Shown: positions 26,456 to 35,322, counted from the stretch's first letter. The stretch is DNA of 64,000 nucleotides from Thermolongibacillus altinsuensis (GCF_004341205.1 NZ_SLUL01000002.1:186001-250000); one strand, 5' to 3'. Notes: generated by a model not told the origin, from the letters alone. Numbers and translations are program-made.

Positions 26456-26884
26456 ATGCGTACGTTGCGCGGTCATCATTTGTTGTGTGTTCACGGCTTT
26501 CGCGGCATGGGGTATAGCGAAGCGTTCGTCGCGAAAATGAAGGAGATTGTCGCCGATATTCGCGATGCGCGCAAAGATTTTCCGATTCGTGTCATCGCCG
26601 CGCTCGATGATGCTTGCTTCGCGTGCCCGCATCACGGAAAAGAAACGTGTGAAGCAGATGAAGAATCGAACGATCATGTCCTTTCAATGGATCGCCGTGT
26701 CCTTCAGCATTTAGGGCTTAAGGAAAACGGCATTTACATGAAATCAGAGCTGATCGAGCGGACGGTCAAAAGCGTTCAACCGCAAGACTTAGACATCCTC
26801 TGTCAAGGATGCTCATGGCTTTCTTACGGCGTTTGCAAAGAAGGAATCGCCAAGTTAAAAAATTTTTCTGACAATGATTCGTAA
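26456..26884 (+). CDS. DUF1284 cysteine-rich protein
   Basis: A 142-residue soluble protein of the DUF1284 family, starting RTLRGHHLLCVHGFRGMGYS. Conserved Cys residues occur in LLCVHG, DDACFACPHH, ETCEADE and LCQGCSW...GVCKEG, a spacing consistent with an iron-sulphur or other metal site (inference). The ribosome site is AAAGAAGGA. Biochemical role unknown. It lies alone between comK and aspartokinase. Confidence 0.82.
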   Translation: MRTLRGHHLLCVHGFRGMGYSEAFVAKMKEIVADIRDARKDFPIRVIAALDDACFACPHHGKETCEADEESNDHVLSMDRRVLQHLGLKENGIYMKSELIERTVKSVQPQDLDILCQGCSWLSYGVCKEGIAKLKNFSDNDS

Positions 26885-26935
26885 AATTGTGCTATTATAG
26901 AAAAAATCATAGATTAAAAGAAAGGGTTATCGAGG

Positions 26936-28282
26936 ATGAAAGTAGCAAAATTCGGGGGAAGTTCGGTCGCGAATGCAGAACAGTTTCGCAAAGTCGCAAA
27001 CATCGTTACAGCTGATCCAGAGCGGAAATTTGTTGTCGTTTCCGCACCGGGAAAGCGATTTAAAGAAGATACGAAAATGACAGATTTACTTATTTTGCTG
27101 GCGAAAAAAGTGATTGAAGAAGATGTGTATGAAGGGGTGTTAGCGCAAGTCGTCGCTCGTTATGATGAAATCGTCACCGACCTTGGATTGCCGCGTGATA
27201 TTTTAGACGTGATCTCCTCAAACCTTCAGCAAATCATTGATACATATGCTGATCAGCCAGAGCGGTTGATGGATGCGCTGAAAGCAAGCGGCGAGGATAA
27301 CAACGCGAAATTGATGGCTCATTATTTGCGTCATCTCGGGCATGAAGCGCATTATGTCAATCCGAAAGACGCGGGAATTTTCGTTACGGATGAGCCGGGA
27401 AATGCGCAAATTTTGCCGCAATCGTATGAGCAGATTGCCAAATTAAAAGAACGAAGCGGAATTTTAGTCATTCCAGGCTTTTTTGGCTATTCGCTTTCTG
27501 GTCATGTCGTGACGTTCCCGCGCGGCGGCTCCGACATTACCGGTTCGATTATCGCCGCGGGAGTGCACGCAACCTTATATGAAAACTTTACGGATGTCGA
27601 TTCCATTTATTGTGTCAATCCTTCGATTGTAGAAAATCCGTGCCAGTTGCGAGAACTGACGTATCGCGAAATGCGCGAGCTGTCGTATGCAGGTTTTTCT
27701 GTTTTCCATGACGAAGCGTTGCAGCCTGTCTATAAGCTGGGAATTCCGGTTTGCGTCAAAAATACGAACAATCCAGACGCACCGGGCACGTTTATTGTTG
27801 CGACGCGCGATCATCGCCATCAGCCAGTGGCGGGCATCGCGAGCGATACAGGCTTTTGCAGCATCAACATCAGCAAATATTTGATGAACCGCGAGATTGG
27901 CTTCGGCCGCCGCCTCTTGCAAATTTTAGAAGATGAAGGCATTTCCTATGAACATACGCCGTCAGGAATTGACAACATGTCCGTCATTTTGCGCGAAGAG
28001 CAGCTCGCAGGCGATGTCGAGCGCCGCGTATTAGAACGCATCGAAAAAGAGCTGCAAGTCGATGAGGTTTCCATTGAACGCGATTTAGCGCTGATCATGG
28101 TCGTTGGCGAAGGAATGGAACGAAGCGTCGGAATTGCGGCAAAAGCAACGGCTGCGTTTGCGCGCGCCAATATCAACATCGAAATGATCAACCAAGGATC
28201 TTCCGAAGTCAGCATGATGTTTGGTGTCAAAGCGGATGCGGTCGAACGGGCCGTTCGGGCGTTATATGAAGTATACTTTTAA
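26936..28282 (+). CDS. Aspartate kinase (YclM/ThrD-type)
   Basis: A 448-residue aspartokinase that phosphorylates aspartate, opening lysine, methionine, threonine and diaminopimelate synthesis. KFGGSSV at the N-terminus, GFFGYSLSGHVVTFPRGGSD and FTDVDSIY define the kinase domain. Two ACT regulatory domains follow (about 300-448; SINISKYLMN and NINIEMINQGSSEVSMMFGV). The single-subunit form of this length resembles B. subtilis aspartokinase III. The leader is only about 50 nt, too short for a lysine riboswitch. ATG follows GAAAGGGTTATCGAGG. Confidence 0.93.
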   Translation: MKVAKFGGSSVANAEQFRKVANIVTADPERKFVVVSAPGKRFKEDTKMTDLLILLAKKVIEEDVYEGVLAQVVARYDEIVTDLGLPRDILDVISSNLQQIIDTYADQPERLMDALKASGEDNNAKLMAHYLRHLGHEAHYVNPKDAGIFVTDEPGNAQILPQSYEQIAKLKERSGILVIPGFFGYSLSGHVVTFPRGGSDITGSIIAAGVHATLYENFTDVDSIYCVNPSIVENPCQLRELTYREMRELSYAGFSVFHDEALQPVYKLGIPVCVKNTNNPDAPGTFIVATRDHRHQPVAGIASDTGFCSINISKYLMNREIGFGRRLLQILEDEGISYEHTPSGIDNMSVILREEQLAGDVERRVLERIEKELQVDEVSIERDLALIMVVGEGMERSVGIAAKATAAFARANINIEMINQGSSEVSMMFGVKADAVERAVRALYEVYF

Positions 28283-28319
28283 AAAAGTGGGCTTTCGAAT
28301 AAGAAAGTCCGCTTTTTTT
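28282..28319 (+). terminator. Terminator of the aspartokinase gene
   Basis: A 15-bp stem (28282-28296 with 28303-28317, two G-U pairs) and a T tract directly follow the stop codon. Confidence 0.88.
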
Positions 28320-28388
28320 GTATAAAAATTGGAATTTAATCAGAAAATAACCATTGCATCCACTTATGTATGATGGAGGAAATAAAAG

Positions 28389-29336
28389 ATGAGAGTGTTA
28401 TTATTGGCGGCGTTGGTGTATATGCTTGGAACTAATCCTGTGCAGGCGGAGATTTCAGATGAGAGGTTGCGCCACTATTTAACGGAAATTGGTTGGACGA
28501 TGGAAGATTTGCAGCGTCATTTAGCGAAATGGGGAAAACAGGTGAGCGATTTTTCGTCGCTGGAAGCGCTGCAAAAACAGCTTGGCACCCCGATTACTCC
28601 CGAACGGCTTGAGTCGGTGTTTCAACGTTACAAGATGGATCGGGAAGAAGTGGAAGCGTTGCTTGGACAGTTTGGAGAGACGGTTCAAGACTATACCTTT
28701 ATCGAGGATTTAGATTTTGCTTTATCTTTTTATCTGGATCGTTATGAAACGATGCAGGCGATGAGCGATTTATTGTCTACGGTCGGTATGACGGAAACGG
28801 AGATTCGTAAGTTGTTTGATCGGGCAGCGTCTTTTCAGCAAACGGACATCATGGAACAGCTTGAACGCATCGATGCTCGCTTAGAATCGTTTCTGTTACG
28901 CAATGATGTAACAGCATTAACAGAAGAAGACAAGAAGCAGCTATGGTCCCTTTGGAACGATTTTTTAACCATTTATGACGTGAATGCGCGTTTTTACCTC
29001 GTCAACGATCAAGGGAGTACGCCGATTTCCTACGAGCAGCTAAAAGCTCTCTCAACGTTAGGAGGGCAAGATCTCGCGATTGAATTATATGATCAAAAAC
29101 AGGAACTGGTTGCTGATTTGTATGTACCAAATGAAGTGATGACATCGAGCATCGTGTTTGATGCGAGCGAACAGTTGGCACACGTGGGGAAAATGGCGTT
29201 GGATATGGAGAAAGGAATGCTTTATGCGCGCATGCCCAACACGGCTTCCTCCTACGGAATGGGGGCGCTCATTGGCTTGTTGTTTGTCATGCTCGGCATT
29301 GTTTTATATCGAATGCGAATGGCGAGGGGAATGTAA
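28389..29336 (+). CDS. Processed acidic surface protein with variant sorting signal
   Basis: A 315-residue exported protein. A 20-residue signal ends in PVQA; the long acidic, helical ectodomain resembles the 'processed acidic surface protein' family (TIGR04383 type). The C-terminus has a sortase signal: MPNTAS, a hydrophobic helix (MGALIGLLFVMLGIVLY), then RMRMARGM. The motif is MPNTA where the family usually has LPxTA. The neighbouring class D sortase is its likely dedicated processing enzyme; the stop lies directly before that gene. Role at the surface unknown. Confidence 0.85.
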   Translation: MRVLLLAALVYMLGTNPVQAEISDERLRHYLTEIGWTMEDLQRHLAKWGKQVSDFSSLEALQKQLGTPITPERLESVFQRYKMDREEVEALLGQFGETVQDYTFIEDLDFALSFYLDRYETMQAMSDLLSTVGMTETEIRKLFDRAASFQQTDIMEQLERIDARLESFLLRNDVTALTEEDKKQLWSLWNDFLTIYDVNARFYLVNDQGSTPISYEQLKALSTLGGQDLAIELYDQKQELVADLYVPNEVMTSSIVFDASEQLAHVGKMALDMEKGMLYARMPNTASSYGMGALIGLLFVMLGIVLYRMRMARGM

Positions 29337-29879
29337 GTGCGGAGACGGTTCATGGCGGTTTTCTTCATCGCGGCTGGCGCTCTTCTTTTCATCACGAATG
29401 CGTCGGCATGGTGGCAAGGATATTCAGCCGCGGTTCCGCTTGATCAGCATGACCAGTTGCCAAAGCCGAAGCGAACGGCTGCGATCGGTGAACCGATCGG
29501 GACGCTTCTGATTCCGAAGTTGAATCTCGCCCTTCCCATTTTTCATGGGACGGAGGAAGAACAGCTAAAAAAAGGGGTTGGGCATGATGTGCGGAGCGCC
29601 CTTCCCGGTGAGCGAAACAACGTCGTTTTATCAGGGCATCGTGATACGGTTTTTCAACAGTTGGGAAAAGTAGGTGTCGATGATGTGCTGATCGTTGCGA
29701 CAGCTACAGACACGTTTACGTATCAAGTGCGCAACGTGCGTATTGTCGATGCGGATGATCGAACGGTCATCGTGCCAAAGCCGCGTGCGACGTTAACCGT
29801 GACGACATGCTATCCGTTTCATTTTATCGGCAACGCGCCGAAGCGTTACGTGCTTGTGGCAGAATTAATAAGAGGCTGA
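29337..29879 (+). CDS. Class D sortase
   Basis: A 180-residue membrane-anchored transpeptidase. One N-terminal hydrophobic segment (FMAVFFIAAGALLFITNA) is followed by the sortase barrel. Catalytic His is in VVLSGHRDTVF, catalytic Cys in TLTVTTCYPFHFIGNAPKRY and the supporting Arg shortly after. It should cleave the MPNTA signal of the preceding acidic protein and attach it to the wall. GTG 29337 follows GAGGGGAATGTAA; the preceding stop TAA immediately abuts it, indicating translational coupling. Confidence 0.92.
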   Translation: MRRRFMAVFFIAAGALLFITNASAWWQGYSAAVPLDQHDQLPKPKRTAAIGEPIGTLLIPKLNLALPIFHGTEEEQLKKGVGHDVRSALPGERNNVVLSGHRDTVFQQLGKVGVDDVLIVATATDTFTYQVRNVRIVDADDRTVIVPKPRATLTVTTCYPFHFIGNAPKRYVLVAELIRG

Positions 29880-29896
29880 TGAATCAGCCTCTTATT
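29867..29896. terminator. Bidirectional terminator overlapping two stop codons
   Basis: A 14-bp perfect stem (29867-29880 with 29883-29896), flanked by A and T bases, contains the stops of both the sortase gene (plus) and ywpF (minus). Confidence 0.75.
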
Positions 29897-30300
29897 GCTT
29901 GGAGTTGATGTTTAAACTCTTTTAATAACGTTTCGCCCTGGAATCCGCGTTCAACCAAATCTTCAAGGATGATTTCGGCAAGGTTCGTTCGATTGCGAAG
30001 AAGCAACGCATCGATCAGCACGCTAATTCGCTCATCCATGACGGTAATCGAGCGAACGGTCGCGATCATGCGGGCAGGGTCGTTGCTTTTGTTGGAAATA
30101 ACGACTTGTAGCTGAATTTCTTGCCCGTTTTTCTGAAAAGTTGAAAATCGATCGAGATAGGAGCGGTCGATGTACGCTTCGACTAACCAGCGATTTTTTC
30201 CATCTTCTTTGTTGATAATTAAGCCATCGATTAGTGGAATGTCTTCTCGTTTTTTTTCTTGGTTGATGAGCGCCAGCCCGACGAGTTTAAACGTTTTCAA
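29884..30300 (-). CDS. ywpF: YwpF-like protein
   Basis: A protein of about 138 residues resembling Bacillus YwpF (start KTFKLVGLALI; IPLIDGLIINKEDGKNRWLVEA). It is soluble, with no signal or membrane segment, and has no assigned biochemical activity. TTG 30300 has GAGGTG six bases upstream and matches the family start; GTG 30309 is three codons longer and overlaps that site. It converges on the sortase gene. Confidence 0.75.
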   Translation of the reverse strand: MKTFKLVGLALINQEKKREDIPLIDGLIINKEDGKNRWLVEAYIDRSYLDRFSTFQKNGQEIQLQVVISNKSNDPARMIATVRSITVMDERISVLIDALLLRNRTNLAEIILEDLVERGFQGETLLKEFKHQLQAIRG

Positions 30301-30471
30301 AGGATTCACCTCGGCTCACATTGATCTTATCCACAATTATACCATAGCTTATCCGCTTCACAAAAAAGATTGAAGTATGAATTTTCAATTTTCCACCTTA
30401 TTCTCATCAAAAATGGGGTAAAAATGAACAAAAAGTGGAAGAAATGAGCGTGAAAATTGAAAAATGTCGAT

Positions 30472-30500
30472 TTTACGACGTTTTCTTTTTTCGTTATGAT
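30472..30500 (+). promoter_or_regulatory. Promoter of a possible small transcript
   Basis: TTTACG (30472-30477), a 17-nt spacer and TATGAT (30495-30500). No annotated gene follows on this strand before a terminator at 30631-30660. Confidence 0.5.
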
Positions 30501-30506
30501 GGGAAC

Positions 30507-30660
30507 AAGGAGGTGGGAAACATGTAGAATTGTTGAATTGTGCATCGTTGCAAGACATTTGATTCCCCTAAATTTTTCCTTCCAACAAGATTCCTCAATA
30601 AAAAGTGGTCCTTCTGCTCCCTCACGTTTGCCAACCGATGTGTTCGGTTGGTTCTTTTTT
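30507..30660 (+). ncRNA. Candidate small RNA with a start-stop mini-ORF
   Basis: Promoter and terminator bound a transcript of roughly 150 nt. Near its 5' end a strong ribosome site, AAGGAGGTGGGAAAC, is followed by ATG TAG (30522-30527), a start directly before a stop. No longer convincing frame is present. A ribosome-stalling leader, a regulatory RNA or a relic are possible. This fills the 367-base gap between ywpF and the XRE gene. Confidence 0.4.
30631..30660 (+). terminator. Terminator of the candidate small RNA
   Basis: CCAACCGA (30631-30638) pairs with TCGGTTGG (30644-30651), followed by TTCTTTTTT. Confidence 0.8.
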
Positions 30661-30676
30661 ATTTTTTAGAAAAAAA

Positions 30677-31087
30677 TTATTCAAACGCGCGCAATAGTTC
30701 TTGAATCGTGGTGATGACAATCGTTTCGATTCGTTTGCGTTTTTTCGCCGGCAACGATTGCAATACATATAAGCTTCTAGCAAGCTTTGGATTTTGTTTT
30801 AAATAACGGATCACTTCAAGCAGTTCTTCGTCGATGTCATCGGTTCCATATGTGCGTTGGATCTCATGCAATATTTCTTTTGTTACATGGTTCCTGCCAA
30901 GCAAAAAATCGATGCTGACGTTAAACAAGTTGCTGATCTCTTCAATGGATTTAATATCAGGAAGTTGATCGCCGTTTTCCCATTTGCTGATTTGTGAGCG
31001 TGATACGTTTAATTTTTGCGCTAATTGCTCTTGCGTCCAATTTCGCTCCTTTCGCAGCCACTTTAACCGATCTCCTAATTGTTTCAT
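30677..31087 (-). CDS. XRE-family transcriptional regulator
   Basis: A 136-residue DNA-binding protein. Residues 1-65 are a Cro/C1-type helix-turn-helix (LGDRLKWLRKERNWTQEQLA, then QKLNVSRSQISKWENGDQLP). Residues 80-136 are helical and Lys/Arg-rich, probably for oligomerisation. It resembles SinR/SlrR-like regulators in layout but cannot be equated with them. The start follows GGTGGAAG. Targets are unknown; the divergent gene at 31293 is one candidate by position. Confidence 0.88.
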   Translation of the reverse strand: MKQLGDRLKWLRKERNWTQEQLAQKLNVSRSQISKWENGDQLPDIKSIEEISNLFNVSIDFLLGRNHVTKEILHEIQRTYGTDDIDEELLEVIRYLKQNPKLARSLYVLQSLPAKKRKRIETIVITTIQELLRAFE

Positions 31088-31292
31088 GGTTATCTTCCAC
31101 CATCTTATTTGTTACTTTAAACATAATATATATAAGATATGGAAGCGTGAGTTTTTGTTCATATTCGACACAATCACCTAAAATGTTCAAATAAAGAACA
31201 AAAATGTCATTTCCATTTGTCGAAAAAAGTTGCTGAAAAAGGTATTAAATGTAAAAATATACAAGTGATTATTCATGAAATGGGGGATGAAT

Positions 31293-31754
31293 TTGGATAT
31301 TTATTTTTTCGATTTCATCGTTCATGCAAAGGAAAGGGGGAAAAAGTGTGAGAACACATACCAAATCTTAATTAAAGAAAGATCGAATCCGTTTTTTAAA
31401 TCGTGGCGTACGATTATGCCCGTCCGTTTTTGTGACTCCCTTCAATTTATCTCTCCTGAGCCGACAAGGCGAACCGAAAAAGACTGCAGTGAATATCGCA
31501 CCATTACATGTTATGAACATGAAGAGCTGATCTTGTTATTTAAAACGATGGATCAGCGAACGATGGTTGCCGTATTTTTGCATCTATCGACAAACACCAT
31601 CGATATTTTTCTTCATCGTTGGAGTGACCTCGACCAAAAATATCTTCGCATCTCTGCCGATCACTTAACCGCCGCTGAAGAACGATCCGTCCAACACATT
31701 CTTCGCTCGTTTTACATCCGTTCAGGCAAGCAAATTTCCTATTTTTTATTGTAG
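31293..31754 (+). CDS. Hypothetical protein
   Basis: A protein of about 153 residues I do not recognise. It has no signal peptide and no catalytic motif, and looks soluble and mixed alpha/beta. TTG 31293 is preceded by GGGGG at good spacing, while ATG 31275 (six codons longer) has no ribosome site, so the start is uncertain. It is divergent from the XRE regulator and followed by a short inverted repeat (GCAAGCCGCTTGTGCTTGC region) that may end the transcript. Confidence 0.6.
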   Translation: MDIYFFDFIVHAKERGKKCENTYQILIKERSNPFFKSWRTIMPVRFCDSLQFISPEPTRRTEKDCSEYRTITCYEHEELILLFKTMDQRTMVAVFLHLSTNTIDIFLHRWSDLDQKYLRISADHLTAAEERSVQHILRSFYIRSGKQISYFLL

Positions 31755-31865
31755 AAGCAAGCCGCTTGTGCTTGCTTTTTTATTTTTGCGAAATCGAAAG
31801 TACTCTTTTATATAGGTGTCCAATAAATTATGTTATGATGGTAAACATAAGGAGAGGTGCAAAAG

Positions 31866-32750
31866 ATGAACGTGAGGAAAGCGATTATCCCCGCTGCAGG
31901 ATTAGGAACTCGTTTTTTGCCAGCCACGAAAGCGCAGCCGAAAGAAATGCTGCCGATCGTTGATAAACCGACGATTCAATATATTGTGGAAGAAGCCGTT
32001 GCTTCAGGCATTGAAGATATTTTGATTATTAGCGGCCGCGGCAAACGGGCGATTGAAGATCATTTTGATAAATCGTATGAGTTAGAAGAAACGCTCGCGC
32101 GAAGAGGGGAATGGGAGCGGCTTGCGGAAATTCAAGCGATTTCAAGCATGGCAAACATTCATTACATCCGTCAAAAAGAGCCGAAAGGATTAGGGGATGC
32201 GATTTACTGTGCGCGCAGTTTTATTGGTGATGAGCCGTTTGCGGTCATGCTTGGCGATGACATCGTTCAGGCCGATGAACCTTGTTTGCGGCAGCTCATT
32301 GATCGGTTTCATGAATACCGTTGCCCGATTATTGGCGTACAGCAAGTAGCGGATGAAGAGGTATCGAAGTACGGCATCGTGGAACCGATGGATGAAGCCG
32401 TTTCGGGCGATGTGTTTCGCATTCGCGATCTGATCGAAAAACCGTCTGTCGCTGAGGCGCCGTCGAACTATGCGATTATGGGGCGCTATATTTTAACGCC
32501 GAATATTTTTGATGTTCTTGCTGACTTGCCGCCGGGGGCGGGCGGAGAAATTCAGCTGACCGATGCGCTGCGAAAGTTGGCAAAGACGGAACAAATCATG
32601 GCGTATTATTTTGTTGGAAAACGGTATGATGTCGGCAATATGTTCGGGTTTCTCCAAGCGACGCTTGAGTTTGCGCTGCAGCGCGAAGATTTGCGTCCCG
32701 ATTTGTTAACCTATTTGCAGTCATTACTTGCTAGGGAACGAGAAGATTGA
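31866..32750 (+). CDS. galU: UTP-glucose-1-phosphate uridylyltransferase
   Basis: A 294-residue enzyme making UDP-glucose from UTP and glucose 1-phosphate. The nucleotide loop AAGLGTRFLPATKAQPKEML, VMLGDDIV and GRYILTPNIF are typical of GalU/GtaB/YngB. ATG 31866 follows AAGGAGAGG at eight bases; GTG 31857 lies within that site. It forms a two-gene operon with ugd, feeding UDP-glucuronate production for wall or capsule glycans. Confidence 0.95.
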   Translation: MNVRKAIIPAAGLGTRFLPATKAQPKEMLPIVDKPTIQYIVEEAVASGIEDILIISGRGKRAIEDHFDKSYELEETLARRGEWERLAEIQAISSMANIHYIRQKEPKGLGDAIYCARSFIGDEPFAVMLGDDIVQADEPCLRQLIDRFHEYRCPIIGVQQVADEEVSKYGIVEPMDEAVSGDVFRIRDLIEKPSVAEAPSNYAIMGRYILTPNIFDVLADLPPGAGGEIQLTDALRKLAKTEQIMAYYFVGKRYDVGNMFGFLQATLEFALQREDLRPDLLTYLQSLLARERED

Positions 32751-32764
32751 AGGGAGATCAGGCG

Positions 32765-34102
32765 ATGAACATTGCAATCGCTGGAACAGGATATGTCGGA
32801 CTTGTGACGGGCGTATGTTTAGCCCATATTGGACACCACGTCACATGCGTCGATAAGGACAAAGAAAAAATAGCGAAAATGTCACAAGGCATTTCCCCGA
32901 TTTATGAACCCGGGTTAGAAGAGTTAATGAAAGAAAATATGGATGCCAAACGCCTTCATTTTACAGCGAATCCGAAAGAAGCGTACGCGAATGCGAACGT
33001 CATTTACATTGCGGTCGGTACGCCAGAGCGCGAAGATGGATCGGCTGATTTGCAGTATGTGGAAGATGCCGCCCGCGAAATTGCCCGTTCGATTGCGAAC
33101 GATGTCATTGTCGTTACCAAAAGCACGGTACCGGTTGGAACGAATGAACGGATTAAACACATTATAGAGATGGAAAAACCGCCATATGTTCGCGTCGATA
33201 TCGTTTCAAATCCTGAATTTTTGCGTGAAGGATCGGCTATTTATGATACGTTTCATGGCGATCGCATCGTCATTGGGGCAGAAAATGAAGAAGCGGCGAA
33301 TGTCATCGCCAAAATTAACGAACCGTTTGGCATTCCGATTATCAAGACCGATTTGCGCAGCGCGGAGATGATCAAATATGCCGCTAACGCCTTTTTAGCG
33401 ACCAAAATTAGCTTCATTAATGAGATTGCGAACATCTGCGAGAAAGTCGGCGCCAACATTGACGATGTCGCCTACGGCATCGGCCAAGACCATCGCATCG
33501 GTCCGCACTTTTTGCGGGCGGGAATCGGTTATGGCGGCTCTTGTTTTCCGAAAGATACAAAAGCGCTCGTCCAATTGTCAGGAAATGTCGATCATCCGTT
33601 TGAATTGCTCCAGTCAGTCATTAAAGTGAACAACCGCCAACGAGTGATTTTGTATGAAAAAGCGAAGCAAGTATGCGGCAGTTTGTACGGGAAAAAAGCG
33701 GCGGTGCTCGGTCTGGCGTTTAAACCGAACACGGACGATATGCGCGAAGCCCCATCGCTCGCCATCATCGAACGGCTGTTAGCGGATGGGGTTCGCGTGA
33801 CCGCTTATGATCCTGTTGCGACAGAGAAGGCGAAAGCGCTGCTTGGAGACCGCATCGATTACGCTTCCTCTCCAGAAGAAGCGCTCGCTGGAGCGGATCT
33901 GGCTTTTATCGTGACCGAGTGGAAGCAAATCGTTGAACTTCCGTTGTCTGTTTTTGCCCAACAAATGGCGACCCCGCTTATTTTTGACGGACGAAATTGT
34001 TATGCGCTTGATGAGGCGGAAAAGCACGGCTTGCAGTACGTATCGATCGGGCGGAGAGCGGTCGGACAAATTTTGAACAATCATTATTCATTTTGTCAAT
34101 GA
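32765..34102 (+). CDS. ugd: UDP-glucose 6-dehydrogenase
   Basis: A 445-residue NAD-dependent enzyme oxidising UDP-glucose to UDP-glucuronate (TuaD/Ugd type). NAD loop IAGTGYVGLVTG, substrate loop EPGLEEL, and active-site Cys in GIGYGGSCFPKDTKAL are intact; the C-terminal UDP-binding domain (LGLAFKPNTDDMREAPS) is complete. ATG 32765 has GAAGGGAGA upstream; TTG 32747 would put the site inside the gene. It starts 14 nt after galU. Confidence 0.95.
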   Translation: MNIAIAGTGYVGLVTGVCLAHIGHHVTCVDKDKEKIAKMSQGISPIYEPGLEELMKENMDAKRLHFTANPKEAYANANVIYIAVGTPEREDGSADLQYVEDAAREIARSIANDVIVVTKSTVPVGTNERIKHIIEMEKPPYVRVDIVSNPEFLREGSAIYDTFHGDRIVIGAENEEAANVIAKINEPFGIPIIKTDLRSAEMIKYAANAFLATKISFINEIANICEKVGANIDDVAYGIGQDHRIGPHFLRAGIGYGGSCFPKDTKALVQLSGNVDHPFELLQSVIKVNNRQRVILYEKAKQVCGSLYGKKAAVLGLAFKPNTDDMREAPSLAIIERLLADGVRVTAYDPVATEKAKALLGDRIDYASSPEEALAGADLAFIVTEWKQIVELPLSVFAQQMATPLIFDGRNCYALDEAEKHGLQYVSIGRRAVGQILNNHYSFCQ

Positions 34103-34220
34103 AAAATTTATACCAAAACATTAAAAATATGTTTGTGAATCATACAAAGTGATGTTAAAATATAACTGTAATACTATTTCCTTCTGTTAATGATAGAGAG
34201 CGGTTGGTGGCCAGAGGCAG

Positions 34221-34262
34221 GAGAAAGGGCTGATTCGTTGGAATCAGCCCTTTCTCTTTTTT
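34221..34262 (+). terminator. Terminator of galU-ugd
   Basis: A perfect 16-bp stem (34221-34236 with 34241-34256, loop GTTG) is followed by a T tract. Confidence 0.9.
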
Positions 34263-34285
34263 CTTTCTGAAATAGATGAAATAGA

Positions 34286-34430
34286 GTGTCCCCGATGTCT
34301 AACCTCAAACTAGCATCCTCCTCCGTTCCGCTTTCTCCGTCGAAATGAAAACATTTCTTCGTCGAAAGCTACTACTTTCGGCGGATGCTTCCTTGGCATT
34401 TGCCAAGGACCGTTTTCGGTTTTTCTCATT
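34286..34430 (+). repeat. Interspersed repeat, copy B
   Basis: Shares blocks in the same order as copy A at 18162-18265, with about 40 extra bases. It contains small hairpins: GAAATG/CATTTC, CGAAAG/CTTTCG and CCTTGGCA/TGCCAAGG (34391-34408). It ends on the stop codon of slaP. No coding sense; both copies sit between transcription units near wall genes. Confidence 0.7.
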
Positions 34431-35304
34431 GTTGCGGCGGATAAGCGCGCCATTGACTTAAATCGATGTTTTCTTTCAAAAGAAGCGATTTCGGGAAAAT
34501 AAACGTCCACGGTTTGCTTGTGTTTGCTTTCACTTCTAAGTTCAGGGTAAAGCCGCCGCGGGCAACGACTTCCTTGCTTGCATCTTCGACGACGAGCGGC
34601 AATTGTTCAATTTGAATGTTTTTGTTGCTGCCGTTGCGAATAAGCATCGTCACCACTAAATTTCCTTCCGCATTAAGCGCCGCCTGCAAGCCCATAAAGT
34701 TGATTTCGCCTGGCTTTGGCGGCTTCAGTGTGCGAACAAGCTGTTCGAGCTTTTCTTTATCCGCTTCCGCAAGACTTTTTTCCCAACTTTCTTCTAAATC
34801 TAGGGAATGTGGTTTGCGCAGTTCAAACGCTAATTTCCAGCCGGTTGTCGGCACTTCTCGTGCGATCATATCGCTTTCGTTAAAAACGAAGCGCCACGGA
34901 CGGCTGCTTCGCGGCGGAAGCTCGCCAAGCTCGCTCAAATCGAACGTTTTTCTGCCAAGCATTTCCCCGTTCGGACCGATGAGAAGCAACGTTGTTTCTT
35001 CAAAGCGAATCGCTTTTTCTAAGCTGTTACGGACGAATGCCGTGACGACATAGCGGTCGTTCTCTTTCTTTAGCTCAATGCCTGAGAGCGAAATTTGGTT
35101 CGGCTTTAACGGTGGAAGTTCATTGTTTAAAAATTGATAATAATATTTTTGTTCGACGCTCACTTGCATAAGCGGATGAAGCGATAATTCCGTTTTGACT
35201 TCGCTTTCGCTTTGTTCGTTTTGTTCGCTTTGTTCATTGAGCAATTCGGAGGCGTGGACGGTACTGTCCTCGCCTTGTTTTTTTCTTTTAAAAAATGGAA
35301 ACAT
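34426..35304 (-). CDS. slaP: Accessory Sec system S-layer assembly protein SlaP
   Basis: A 292-residue cytoplasmic protein with a charged N-terminus and two similar repeats (about 65-170 and 180-292; compare LPPLKPNQISLSGIELKKEN with LKPPKPGEINFMGLQAALNA). This is the SLAP-domain duplication of S-layer assembly proteins encoded next to secA2, as in Bacillus anthracis. It should work with SecA2 in S-layer export. It starts 18 nt after the secA2 stop, so the two are one operon. ATG follows AAGGGG; a TTG one codon earlier is possible. Confidence 0.88.
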   Translation of the reverse strand: MFPFFKRKKQGEDSTVHASELLNEQSEQNEQSESEVKTELSLHPLMQVSVEQKYYYQFLNNELPPLKPNQISLSGIELKKENDRYVVTAFVRNSLEKAIRFEETTLLLIGPNGEMLGRKTFDLSELGELPPRSSRPWRFVFNESDMIAREVPTTGWKLAFELRKPHSLDLEESWEKSLAEADKEKLEQLVRTLKPPKPGEINFMGLQAALNAEGNLVVTMLIRNGSNKNIQIEQLPLVVEDASKEVVARGGFTLNLEVKANTSKPWTFIFPKSLLLKENIDLSQWRAYPPQQ

Positions 35305-35322
35305 CAATCGTTACCCCTTCCA

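Noticed and set aside
26885-26935. Possible lysine riboswitch before aspartokinase
   Set aside because: Only about 50 nt separate the genes, far too short for a lysine riboswitch, and no terminator-antiterminator pair is present.
30457-30669. 70-codon frame across the small-RNA region
   Set aside because: It starts upstream of the promoter and runs through the terminator; the product is not protein-like.
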